Positions 45,201 through 53,139 are shown, numbered from the stretch's first letter. The stretch is 58,593 nt of DNA from Candidatus Zixiibacteriota bacterium (GCA_020853795.1 JADYYF010000122.1:1-58593), one strand, 5' to 3'. The notes: generated by a model not told the origin, from the sequence alone. Numbers and translations: made by a program.

Positions 45201-46088
45201 TTCTTGCTGAGCATCTTGTGCAGCCTGCAATTCAGGTATCTGTTCAAAATCTACCAATGTCACACAGTCCAAGCTGAGGGCGATGCGATGGAGGCAATGC
45301 CAGTATGCATGTTCGCGTCTGCCGATAGTCAGAAAGAGCTATCGGTGTTAGCAGATGCGATAATTGCGAAACAGAGAGAAGACGGAGACTACTCGTTTCA
45401 TAGCGACGAGCAGAGTGTGATCAACGAAATCCTGTATCGGGTGATCGGATTCACTCAGGATGACATTCGCGAAATAGAACTTTGGTACTGCCGCCGTTAT
45501 CCGAAGCTCGCCGAGGCGCAAAATTCTATCGTTGAAGTTAAACAGAAGTACGCCGACTATCTCGCGCACTGCGAACTCGTCATGAGCAAGCCGCCTTCCT
45601 ACTGGCGGTCGCACCCGATACTCCAGCTCGTCGTCCAGGGTGAGGGGCCACAACTTGAATTCAAAGAGACCCTGGACTATGATGTCAAGACCGGCCAGAA
45701 AAACGGCGAGTTGGTCAAATCTGCCTTGAAGACGATAGCAGCATTTCTGAATACGACCGGTGGCACCTTGCTCATCGGGGTAACCGACAGCGGCGAGATC
45801 AAAGGGTTAGAGCGCGATTTTGCGCTTTGCCATAAGCACGACAAGGACGGCTTTGAGCAGAAGCTGCGCAATCTCGTCAATGACCGTTTCGAGCCGAAAC
45901 CGCACAACAAGATCGACCTCTCCTTCGAACAGTTTCCCGAGGGCATGATCTGTCGCGTCGCTGTCACAGCCACCACTGACATCACACACTTTGACAAAGA
46001 TATTTATATCCGCGACGGCAACCTCACCCGCAAACTCGACGGCCCGGCACTGACGAAGTGGGTACAGGATCGACGAACAAGAATCTGA
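42222..46088 (+). CDS. ExK nuclease-N6-adenine methyltransferase-AlbA_2 fusion
   Basis: About 1288 residues from ATG 42222. An N-terminal region has a PD-(D/E)xK-like pattern ending 'WGIFVLEFKRADVFTKE' (E-x-K near residue 83), so nuclease activity is possible. The methyltransferase is of the Eco57I/type IIG kind: motif I 'VVDPACGSGAYLLGMLNEL' (about 431) and motif IV 'IVLANPPYGIKCEDP' (N-P-P-Y near 630), which specifies adenine-N6 methylation. A target-recognition-like segment follows ('GDIAEVKQGLATADNKYYLR'). Unusually, residues about 1140-1285 are an AlbA_2/Schlafen-type domain ('EGPQLEFKETLDYDV', 'AAFLNTTGGTLLIGVTDSGE'). It is coupled to the upstream helicase. The start is supported by overlap rather than a ribosome-binding site. 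Confidence 0.88.
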   Translation: MTMHKNIEAALHDVVDLKTFVDVLLRNQLGWPIEQEVTQLDDIAFEWTEDELKAKGLSKHLTEGKIFQIQPLVDDQTWGIFVLEFKRADVFTKERGTTRILREVLRGLVGSRDKRADQKTWQPDQILFICTHQYQHFRFAHFKKPTSGKGIATIATFGWGHDIPARTACEFNLPALKWPAEPGKAGEWIRAWSNAFNIEKVTRRFYDDYEEVFTLVEGSLKSQLKNDEERRKYTQMLFNRLMFLRFVERKGWLKFDGKEDYLRQLHAAGPIGNKSFFKSRIEPLFFKALAEEGYQDDVAIGQVHFLNGGLFLKHELDNKVIDIKDAAFEPIIGEQGLFYRYNFTVEESTPLNINVAVDPEMLGKVFEKLVTGRHESGSYYTPRTVVSFMCREALKGYLGGFESLVDEHDAANIKLPQARELLRRLSEVKVVDPACGSGAYLLGMLNELHTLKQILQARDEEMTPEGDYELKLKIIQNNLYGVDLDDFAVNIARLRLWLALAVDFKGKKPQPLPNLDFKIEQGDSLVSPNPQGNYDLAQSIILEVARLKSDHSRTTKPERKAELEKQVTEKRKEIAKWVRSGQKVESFDWGVDFAEVFLPRNPEATVDGEIPLGDKLAAQTQPGGFDIVLANPPYGIKCEDPLRFNFFPRKKDKDGKQEEPQSKDSYGLFMARALQLLKPGGHFTYIVSDTWRTIRSHRPLRKKLLEETQVLHLMDLPSWIFDATVNTCIITANKQKPGDQHKLIAADLRNLPSDQWNTLEANLRAIAGHGVDVQTTEYARYTYEQELISTYNNFSFFIGSPELYRLMSDPRFTKLGDIAEVKQGLATADNKYYLRRRPEARGSYDIIDDSKILTDAEIKNLTQDEKLNGVDLRNYGGRHFVPYDKGGESDTDEGWLPNYYVPTQYFIDWSMSAVKRLRTATIADIKRSHGDEDKISPGDEERIASRFQNSEYYFREGITFSRTGIYAPTFRIGSSSCFDSKSDGLFADRIDQSFLLSILCSLQFRYLFKIYQCHTVQAEGDAMEAMPVCMFASADSQKELSVLADAIIAKQREDGDYSFHSDEQSVINEILYRVIGFTQDDIREIELWYCRRYPKLAEAQNSIVEVKQKYADYLAHCELVMSKPPSYWRSHPILQLVVQGEGPQLEFKETLDYDVKTGQKNGELVKSALKTIAAFLNTTGGTLLIGVTDSGEIKGLERDFALCHKHDKDGFEQKLRNLVNDRFEPKPHNKIDLSFEQFPEGMICRVAVTATTDITHFDKDIYIRDGNLTRKLDGPALTKWVQDRRTRI

Positions 46089-46245
46089 GAATAGTCAAAC
46101 TGACATAGGTGAAACAAAAGGTGACATATGGGAGACGAAGACCAAAGGCAATATGAGAAGTTAACGAAAAATCAAAAGGTGGAGGCGTAGTCGGTTGATT
46201 CGTAGTTAAGGGAGTGCTAATATTGCAGAAGGAGTGAGAACTGAC

Positions 46246-47016
46246 ATGTATTTCATGTACGTCGACGAAAGCGGTGACTGTGGATTGAATAATTCGCCAT
46301 CAAGAGTTTTTGTCTTGACCGGCCTTGTGATCCACGAGTTGCGTTGGCAGGCATGCCTCGATGAACTCATCGCTTTTCGAACTCGGATGAGACAGAGATT
46401 TGGACTGAAATTGCGAGAAGAATTTCACGCGGCTCATCTCATCACTAAGCCGGGCGATCTGGCCAAGCGAATATCGCGAAACGACCGGCTGGCGATGATC
46501 CGACATTTCGCCGACTGTCTTGCCCGAATTGCGTCCATCTCTCTTATCAATGTGCTCATTGACAAGTCGGGCAAGACTGCAAAATACGACGTCTTCGAAA
46601 CAGCGTGGACAGCTTTGATTCAGCGATTCGAAAACACAATTGCCAGGCGCAACTTTCCAGGGCCTGCCAACGCCGATGATCGCGGCCTCATTTTCTGTGA
46701 CCATACTGATGACAAGAAATTGATGCAGTTGTTGCGCAAGAGAAGAAACTACAACCCAGTTCCCCACGCACAGGATTATGGGCGCGGCTATCGAAACTTG
46801 CCACTACAGTACGTGATCGAAGATCCGAGTTTCCGAGATTCGAGACATTCGTATTTTATTCAAGCCGTCGACTTAGCCGCATTTCTCCTGTATCAGAAAG
46901 TTTCTCCCGGTCAATTTTTCAAGCTAAAATCCGGGCAAAACTACTTCAACCGACTCGATCCGATCCTGTGCAAGGTCGCGTCGGCGACAGACCCAACTGG
47001 AATTGTTCGGCTTTGA
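46246..47016 (+). CDS. DUF3800 protein
   Basis: A 256-residue protein starting 'MYFMYVDESGDCGLNN', the D-E-S-G motif that marks DUF3800, with 'FHAAHLI' and 'IFCDHTDDK' in the middle and 'FIQAVDLAAFLLYQK' near the end. The acidic residues are arranged as in RNase H-like folds, and the family is common in defence islands and beside restriction systems, but its activity is not established. ATG 46246 is used; GTG 46234 lies inside the GGAG ribosome-binding site. It follows the methyltransferase by 157 bases and may belong to the same system. Confidence 0.82.
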   Translation: MYFMYVDESGDCGLNNSPSRVFVLTGLVIHELRWQACLDELIAFRTRMRQRFGLKLREEFHAAHLITKPGDLAKRISRNDRLAMIRHFADCLARIASISLINVLIDKSGKTAKYDVFETAWTALIQRFENTIARRNFPGPANADDRGLIFCDHTDDKKLMQLLRKRRNYNPVPHAQDYGRGYRNLPLQYVIEDPSFRDSRHSYFIQAVDLAAFLLYQKVSPGQFFKLKSGQNYFNRLDPILCKVASATDPTGIVRL

Positions 47017-47298
47017 TTACTTTCAGGAGAAAAAAAAGGGGGCCTGACGGTCCCCGGAGGAATCCTACTGGCAAGACCAGCCTGCTTTCAGATTCGTATA
47101 TATTATACTCTTTTTATATCGGTTTGTCAACAAGAATTCCACGCCCGATGTGGATAAACGGGAATGTAGCGGGTCTAACAGCGCCATAAGCTGCTGGTAT
47201 CGAATCGGTTACGTTTCAGATGATCCGGCTCGCCACAATCGTCGGGTGCCTCAAACGAAGCAGCTCGAGGAAGTCCTTTTAAGGAGGAGAAATCTCAC

Positions 47299-47415
47299 AT
47301 GTCCAATTGGCTAATTCGCGCCGGATCACACGGCGAACAAGAACAAGAAACCCCTAGTGATGCACCGATGAGGGAGGTTGGAAATGAAGAAGTCGGATCT
47401 CAGGGCTCGTCTTAA
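47299..47415 (+). pseudogene. Remnant of a restriction-endonuclease-type N-terminus
   Basis: A 38-codon ORF behind AAGGAGG encodes 'MSNWLIRAGSHGEQEQETP' and then unrelated sequence. The W-x-I-R-A-G-x-x-G-E-Q-E opening is the characteristic start of Mrr-like restriction and related modification-dependent proteins, which normally continue with 'xLEEGxVxIGW'. Here the domain is cut off and the ORF runs into the next gene's start region, overlapping it by 32 bases. I read it as a deletion scar; a short functional peptide is less likely. Confidence 0.5.
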
Positions 47416-47755
47416 AGAACTTGTGTCCGAAGGCGTCGACGGGATGACTTGGCCTGAATGCTTATCTTGCTGCCGACGCTTGCTCGCGGAGTTTGACGCC
47501 GAACACATCGACGACATTTCCAATCGCGGCAAACCTTGGAGCGATGCCGAAATCAAGATCATCCTTCGTCTCCCGCCCACCAGCGAAAGCATTGCGTTGT
47601 TGGCTCGAGCCTTTAAGCGTGGAGCCGGTAGCATCGAGCAGATCTACAAATGGGCAGCCACTGAGCAGCAGCGCATCGACGAGGCTCGGCCAGACGATTC
47701 TTTTGTAAAGCAGATCAAGCGCGTTGCCAACGAGATCGGCTGGCGGGGATTCTGA
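47384..47755 (+). CDS. Small hypothetical protein, SANT/HTH-like
   Basis: A 123-residue protein starting at ATG 47384, 6 bases after AGGGAGG. The centre 'GKPWSDAEIKIILRLPPTSE' followed by 'SIALLARAFKRGAGSIEQIY' has the spacing of a Myb/SANT-like three-helix unit, with Trp at the start of the first helix, which suggests DNA or protein binding. No enzymatic motif is visible. It overlaps the end of the restriction-type remnant and closes the defence island. Confidence 0.6.
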   Translation: MKKSDLRARLKELVSEGVDGMTWPECLSCCRRLLAEFDAEHIDDISNRGKPWSDAEIKIILRLPPTSESIALLARAFKRGAGSIEQIYKWAATEQQRIDEARPDDSFVKQIKRVANEIGWRGF

Positions 47756-48268
47756 TGCGACCGTCCGTCTAATACTCTGAGCAGCCTCAAATGAATGCGA
47801 GGCGCCCGCCTCCTTGTTCCCCATTACCTTAGCAGTAGGTACGGTTACTCTCCGGGAGGCGATCGAAGAAAGCACTTGATCTGAGCAACGTAGGCACACG
47901 ATGGAGTAGCACTGCTGCTGACAACGTGAGGGTTTGCCCAAATTGGCGTCTTAGTTGGAACGCAGTCGCTCTGACCGCCAGCACTGCAAATATAAGCCTA
48001 CGTATCGTACTTTCGCTTTAATCGGGTATCTACCACAAATGCAGGGCCGTGACCTGATATCCTGCCCATTAACACCGAACCTCGCACGGTATCCTTTGAT
48101 GGTTCTCTCGACAAGAAACAACTACTCCGGATCATGACGAGCTCCGACACTAGTTCAAGATTTGAAGCATCGAAGGTTGATCTGTCACTAAGTACTCATA
48201 GGAAGCCATTGCCTCACCTGCTGGTTCCGCATGCTTTGCCTGAAATGATCAACTGCGGCAGCGCCTCA
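47756..48268. other. Non-coding gap between convergent genes
   Basis: About 510 bases separate the small SANT-like gene from the end of the primase-like gene on the opposite strand. No ORF with a credible start, no strong hairpin and no tRNA-like fold was found. It may mark the junction between the defence island and the replication module. Confidence 0.4.
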
Positions 48269-49951
48269 TCAACTTGCCTTCGCCAACGGGATTTGTTTCC
48301 AAGCTGAGAGTGGTTTGCGTTTTCGCATTCTCCGGATCTTGGCCTCTTGCGGCTTGGCGTCAAGGCATTCTCTCGCCGAGTGATCCAATGCTTTCGGGGC
48401 CGTAGACGATGCCGCTTCAACTTCGACCGATGCAGCCGATGGCGACTTCGTCTCCTCTGGCTGATCATCTGAGGTAGTTGCGCTAGTTCTCGGCTGAGTG
48501 CTTGTGGCCCGTATCCGCCTTGCCCTGTACGCGCCGTATTTCGCAATGAGTTCCGACCGGCTGAACCGCGCGCCCAGGGCTTCATCTAGTGACGCGAATT
48601 CCGTGGTTTCTGTCGTGTATTTGAAAGCAATGAAGAAGATACTGCATTGCTCTTCGAGCCAATTTGCCGGACGCCATTTGGCCACGAGAAAACTCGAAGC
48701 GAGAAGCATCAAGAACGCTTTCACGTTTCTTGTCGAGAACTTATCCAGACTCGTCAATCTGTGGTAGGGAATTGGACAAAGCCAAAACTCGCAATCTGCA
48801 AGCTCAGCCCAATACTTGAAGACAGAAAGAGCAGGATTTTTCTGGCATAGACACTCGGCACATTGATGCGACGGAAGCAATATGGCATTAGCCTTTACAT
48901 AGCTCAAGAGTGCGAAAGCTCGTCGTTGGTCATCATATTTCGAGAACAGCTGCAAAATCTGATCAACATCGGTAGCCGACACTTGACGCCCTCTGCGCGA
49001 GAATATCCTGCGAGTCTTCGCTGGATTCTTGGGACGCCATCCATTGACTGCGTTACGTATCTTCGTGTCGCTTGGATCAAGGTCACCTCTGTTGATCGAG
49101 TTCGAATATCCGTTGTGCTTGTGCCTGATCCACTCCATCAAGAAGTCAGTCGTCTCGGAGGGACTCAAGATTCTTGCGGAGAGGAAGTAGTAGGTCAGCG
49201 CCCACACGGCATCATAGGTCGAGATTTCCGGATACAAGCCCTCTCGCAGCAACCGATCAACCTTCTCTCCAAATTCCTTGCCTCGCTCGATCCAGGAATC
49301 GGTTTCAGCGCAGTCTGGCAGAACCAGTCTATCGCACTTAGCCACGCGAACCGCATACTGAATTTGCCCGGTCTTGCTCAACGTGAAGTATGGTTCAAAT
49401 GTAATTGGATCAACAGTGAAGCTCCCATCTCCGAAGGGTAGCCGATCAGAAGCCACCGCGACTCTGACTTCAATGATGGCAGGTCCGAATTGTATTTTGG
49501 CGTCCTTGAGCTTTTTCACAATGCACTTCTGGACGTCAGAAGCCAAGTACGGGCGCTCCAGGAAGAGCACTAGGCGCAGGCCTCCAGATCGAGAGCTAGT
49601 ATAGACTAGGTAATTGCCAGGAATAGCCCTCATCACCGACCGAGCCCGTTGCTCAACTGATTCGTTGACCTTGCCGTGATCATCAATATCGAACATCACG
49701 CAGGTCACCATAGAGCCGATCCTAGCCGCAATTGTCCTGATGCCGCACAAATGCTGTATCACCGCGAGCTTGGATAATTGACTATGAGTCAAGAACCAAC
49801 TCGAACGATCGCAGGAGTTCTTGGCTCTCAATTCAAAGAAGTCCCTCCTGGGTTTTCCAGTAACAAAGAGGTTCCAGTAGTCATCAAATGCCGCCTCAGT
49901 GACTCCGTGTTCGACAAGCAGTTGTCTGGATTCCTTGCTCAGTTTATTCAT
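48269..49951 (-). CDS. AEP-primase-like replication protein
   Basis: A 560-residue protein from ATG 49951, where GGGAGAGG lies 5 bases upstream; the open frame reaches 50056. 'VTCVMFDIDDHGKVNE' resembles the D-x-D metal motif of archaeo-eukaryotic primases. 'YLVYTSSRSGGLRLVLFLER' fits the following strand, although the usual His of motif II is Arg/Leu here. 'EVRVAVASDRLPFGDGSF' resembles the third region. The middle third may hold a helical primase-associated domain with 'CAECLCQKN'. The last 100 residues are Ser/Thr/Ala-rich and basic. It overlaps the DnaB-like gene by 8 bases, which supports a replication role. The family call is tentative. Confidence 0.55.
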   Translation of the reverse strand: MNKLSKESRQLLVEHGVTEAAFDDYWNLFVTGKPRRDFFELRAKNSCDRSSWFLTHSQLSKLAVIQHLCGIRTIAARIGSMVTCVMFDIDDHGKVNESVEQRARSVMRAIPGNYLVYTSSRSGGLRLVLFLERPYLASDVQKCIVKKLKDAKIQFGPAIIEVRVAVASDRLPFGDGSFTVDPITFEPYFTLSKTGQIQYAVRVAKCDRLVLPDCAETDSWIERGKEFGEKVDRLLREGLYPEISTYDAVWALTYYFLSARILSPSETTDFLMEWIRHKHNGYSNSINRGDLDPSDTKIRNAVNGWRPKNPAKTRRIFSRRGRQVSATDVDQILQLFSKYDDQRRAFALLSYVKANAILLPSHQCAECLCQKNPALSVFKYWAELADCEFWLCPIPYHRLTSLDKFSTRNVKAFLMLLASSFLVAKWRPANWLEEQCSIFFIAFKYTTETTEFASLDEALGARFSRSELIAKYGAYRARRIRATSTQPRTSATTSDDQPEETKSPSAASVEVEAASSTAPKALDHSARECLDAKPQEAKIRRMRKRKPLSAWKQIPLAKAS

Positions 49952-51695
49952 AATGACCTCTCCCTTCTGACTCAATTGCATAGCTAAGCCAAACCTGATC
50001 AAGGCAGCCTTGACTGATGGCCGATGTGATCCCCGCCTCAGTGCCGTTCGATTCAATAACTGGACAACAGCAATGGAACATCCATTTCCCTTTTAAAATA
50101 TATGCTGCAGGATCCACACACGGAGAGAGCCTCAGCGTTTCTCGTGTATATAGATCACGGTAAGTGATTACTCTATAGCAACTTGGTTTCAGACAACTCC
50201 CGGCTGCCCTTTTCGACACCAAGGTGTAATGGGGATTTAATCGGGTTAATTTAGTTTTCTTTCGCCGGCGAGGAGAAGAAGCCAAGATATTCTCCACCCT
50301 CTCCTCGTAAATCTTCTGCGTTACCAAATCCATCGTTGTAATTGTCCGCCCCGTCGGGCCGTTTCTTTGCTTGGCGATGTCGATCTCCAGGTCGACCAAC
50401 GCGTTGGTATTGGTTTTGTCATAGTAGGACTCGCGGAACAAAAGCAGCACCGTGTCCGCAATCTGTTCAATGGCGCCGCTGTCTCGAAGGTGCCGGAGTG
50501 AGGGGCGTTTGTCGGTTTCCCCTTCAACGCTCCGTGATAACTGCGCGAACAGAACGATCGCCACCCCGATGTTCTTGGCGGCATCCCGCAACATCGTGCA
50601 GATGTTGTCGTACTTTTCGTTCAGGTTGGATCCGGAGACGTTCCTTCCGATGATGTTGAGGTAGTCGATTACGACATACTTGAGGTCCTCATGTTGGAGC
50701 TTGTGACCTTTGATGATTGAAATGATTTGATGCACCGATAAGCCGGCGGTGTCGACGATGTGAATCGGGTACTCGGTGGACAAGACCGCATCGAACATGG
50801 TCATGATGTTGGTCGACCCGCAGTCGGTACAGGCGTTCTCAACCCGGTACTCTTGATAGGTCGTCTTTGAGACGGTGTTGGTCCCGTGGCAGTCCCGACA
50901 AGAGACGGGCTCATACATTCTCTCCAATTCCGCCTTGGCAACGAATCCGGTATGAAGGTTGTTCAGGCTGATCCCCACCCGAGACGAAATCAGGCGCTCG
51001 TAAAGCGACTCGGCGCTCATTTCCATCGAGAAGACCAGCCCCCGCTCATTTTTCGCCATCGAGTTGTCCTCGATAATGCGCAGGCCGAAAGCAGTCTTGC
51101 CCATCCCGGGTCTTCCCGCTACGACAAATAGTTCCCCGGGTCTGACCCCGCCGGTCATCTTGTTCAGTTCCGTTGTTCCCAGACTCACCCCGATCAGCTT
51201 GCCGGACATCCGTTGCGCAAAGTGGTTCTTGATGGATTCCATGGTGGCTTTCATGGCCTCTCCAAAGGGGACCGGCCGTGACCTTGAATCGCTGCGCATT
51301 AGTTCTTGGAGTTTTGTGGCGTGCTGGGAGATGACGTAATCGATCTTGGTATTCTTATCGTCCGCCATTGTCGCAAACTGTCTAGCGGCCTCTTTGGCTT
51401 CCCTTCTGACATAAGAGTCCCTGAGGATTTTGATGTAGGTGTCAATCAACTTGGGGGATTCATTTTCGCACTCCCAGAGCCAGGTGGTATCGACGGGGGT
51501 CTGTAAGTAGTGGGGGCAGGACCCGCTATCAAACGTTACCCCGTCGACATAGGCTTTTTTGATGGCTCGTAAAATGAATACCGAGCTGGTCTCCTTGAAG
51601 TACTCTTCCCTGACTTTTTCTATGTAGTCCGGCAGGAGATTTTGGATGGCCACCAGAATTGCCAGCAGTTTCTGGTCGATTGAAGCGTTTTTCAT
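49944..51695 (-). CDS. DnaB-type replicative helicase with inserted zinc-ribbon-like segment
   Basis: A 583-residue protein from ATG 51695, with AGGAG 6 bases upstream. The C-terminal RecA-like core is typical of DnaB: 'GVRPGELFVVAGRPGMGKTA' (Walker A), 'GLVFSMEMSAESLYERLISS', 'YVVIDYLNIIG' (Walker B), 'VLFAQLSRSVE', 'LRHLRDSGAIEQIADTVLLL' and 'IDIAKQRNGPTG'. Between the H2-like helix and Walker B, residues about 275-315 carry C-x2-C and a second C-x2-C ('CRDCHGTN', 'CTDCGSTN'), a zinc-ribbon pattern absent from ordinary DnaB. A Cys-rich tail of about 100 residues follows the core. With the overlapping primase-like gene it forms a priming/unwinding module of an integrated element. Confidence 0.85.
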   Translation of the reverse strand: MKNASIDQKLLAILVAIQNLLPDYIEKVREEYFKETSSVFILRAIKKAYVDGVTFDSGSCPHYLQTPVDTTWLWECENESPKLIDTYIKILRDSYVRREAKEAARQFATMADDKNTKIDYVISQHATKLQELMRSDSRSRPVPFGEAMKATMESIKNHFAQRMSGKLIGVSLGTTELNKMTGGVRPGELFVVAGRPGMGKTAFGLRIIEDNSMAKNERGLVFSMEMSAESLYERLISSRVGISLNNLHTGFVAKAELERMYEPVSCRDCHGTNTVSKTTYQEYRVENACTDCGSTNIMTMFDAVLSTEYPIHIVDTAGLSVHQIISIIKGHKLQHEDLKYVVIDYLNIIGRNVSGSNLNEKYDNICTMLRDAAKNIGVAIVLFAQLSRSVEGETDKRPSLRHLRDSGAIEQIADTVLLLFRESYYDKTNTNALVDLEIDIAKQRNGPTGRTITTMDLVTQKIYEERVENILASSPRRRKKTKLTRLNPHYTLVSKRAAGSCLKPSCYRVITYRDLYTRETLRLSPCVDPAAYILKGKWMFHCCCPVIESNGTEAGITSAISQGCLDQVWLSYAIESEGRGHYE

Positions 51696-52785
51696 TGTCG
51701 CTCCTGTTAGGGTCAACTGTTTGTCCCTCAAGTAATTATGAGGGATTGCCGTGTGCCAGTGCTTATCTTGGTTTTGCCGCGCTGGTTACACATAGAAAAA
51801 GAAAGGGATACCCCTTCTCTTTCTCCCAGATTTTCTGTTATTTCTCAGGAATATTTTTTTTGCAGTTCTCGCTTCGACGATCTTGACGCTCGCTTGGCGT
51901 TTTTCGGGCGGTAGCTGCTTCATGATTGAGGCAATTCTCTCGGCCTCTTCATCGTGCTATGGCGGGACAGTCCCAGGTCATGAATTCCGCCAGCTACTGG
52001 GGACTCTACAGCGGTCTTCGCACCTATATGCTGGGCATTCCACAGGATTTCCACCCTCCCTTCTGATTTTTTGCACCTCGCTTTTTGCGGAGAATCCTGA
52101 TCATGGTTGAACTTATTTGTTCTGCTGAATACGGAAGTTATCAGGCTTATTCCGATTGAGTGGAAGATGCTGACCATCAATCGAGCATGGTTTGGCAGAA
52201 TTTTCGCGCTCAGAAAACATAACCTAAGATCATGTCATATAATGTCTTATGAGATTTATGCGATGCCCGGCCCCGTGATTTCGACGCTGAGCCTTAGATT
52301 GCGTCCGAAGCCAAGTACTAGCGACAACTCTGCTTGGCTGAGGTTAGTTTGCACTAATTTTAAGAATATCGGGAGATGATGTGATAGTCAGCTCTTCTCT
52401 ATTAATGAAGGCGACTCAAGTAACCAAGACTACTTTGAAAGGAGATTAAGTTTATGATGGTTTAATGACTGACTCCCGTGAGAAGACCCGGGAGCTTTCA
52501 CACGATTTGTGCTCGTGCGCAATTGGCTCTCGAGTTGAGGAATCTGGTCAGTAGTTCAGGACCAGGACTGTTCACAACATGTCGGATGAATTCGCATTCA
52601 GCTGCTTGTTCACAAAACCAGTTAGTCGGGGAAAAAGTGCGTAAATCTCACAATTGCCGATCCAAACAAGGGTCTCAGCGCCTCATAGTTTTGATCGAAG
52701 ACTGGCACCCATTGGTCACTTATCTGAATAACATCCAGGGGCGTCACGAACAAACCCATCAAGGCATTAGCAATCTTGCTTTCAG
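51696..52785. other. 1.1-kb non-coding region upstream of the dnaB-like gene
   Basis: No ORF of credible composition is present on either strand. The segment is AT-richer than its surroundings (for example 51780-51870 and 52190-52260), with polypurine/polypyrimidine stretches near 51795-51835. Position between a replicative helicase and a small HTH protein suits a replication origin or a lost-gene region. No iteron series could be found by eye. Confidence 0.35.
52473..52494. repeat. CTCCCG/CGGGAG inverted repeat
   Basis: CTCCCG at 52473-52478 and CGGGAG at 52489-52494 are separated by 10 bases. The same core arms, in the opposite order, form the longer stem at 53108-53139, so related dyads flank the small HTH gene. 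Confidence 0.4.
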
Positions 52786-53076
52786 ATGAGCGCCAGATCA
52801 AGTGATCAGAATCAAAGACAATTCAACCATCAAGATCAACTAATGACAGCAAGTGAGGTTGCGGAGTACCTTCAAGTCAAACTGTCAACCATCTACCAAT
52901 GGACCCACGCGGGCTACATTCCACATATCAAGCTGGGAGGTCTAGTTAGGTTCAGGCGAGAAGCCATTGATGCGTGGATTGAACGCTCGGCAATTCGGGG
53001 TCGAAAGAACCGTCGAGCGAAGGGCAAAAACACTGAACACGATATCGATTCAGCAGACTTCGATCGCGCAGCATGA
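52786..53076 (+). CDS. Helix-turn-helix (excisionase/MerR-like, HTH_17) protein
   Basis: A 96-residue protein. 'LMTASEVAEYLQVKLSTIYQ' then 'WTHAGYIPHIKLGGLVRFRR' and 'AIDAWIERSA' are the complete HTH_17 signature shared by phage and plasmid excisionase-like and RDF proteins. The tail is short and basic, then acidic. The start is not decided: ATG 52786 or ATG 52843, which begins exactly at the domain; neither has a ribosome-binding site. Beside a replication module it probably regulates excision or copy control of an element; no integrase is within the window. Confidence 0.85.
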   Translation: MSARSSDQNQRQFNHQDQLMTASEVAEYLQVKLSTIYQWTHAGYIPHIKLGGLVRFRREAIDAWIERSAIRGRKNRRAKGKNTEHDIDSADFDRAA

Positions 53077-53107
53077 GGTCGTCGAAGTGAATTAACAGCA
53101 TGCTACC

Positions 53108-53139
53108 AGTGCCGGGAGCCAGAGATGACTCCCGGTACT
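53108..53139 (+). terminator. Strong hairpin after the HTH gene
   Basis: AGTGCCGGGAG, 10-base loop, CTCCCGGTACT: 11 pairs with one mismatch, 31 bases after the stop. The following bases TGTCCTGG are not a U-run, so this may be a terminator with poor tail or a protein-binding site. The remaining 53140-53370 shows no gene. Confidence 0.5.

Noticed and set aside
46129-46191. 20-codon ORF after the methyltransferase gene
   Set aside because: It has only a weak ribosome-binding site and very low complexity (Lys/Glu/Gln); chance is the simplest explanation.
47038-47056. GGGGGCC-TGAC-GGTCCCC hairpin after the DUF3800 gene
   Set aside because: The stem has a mismatch and is followed by GGAGG, not by T; the A-run precedes it. 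Not a reliable terminator.
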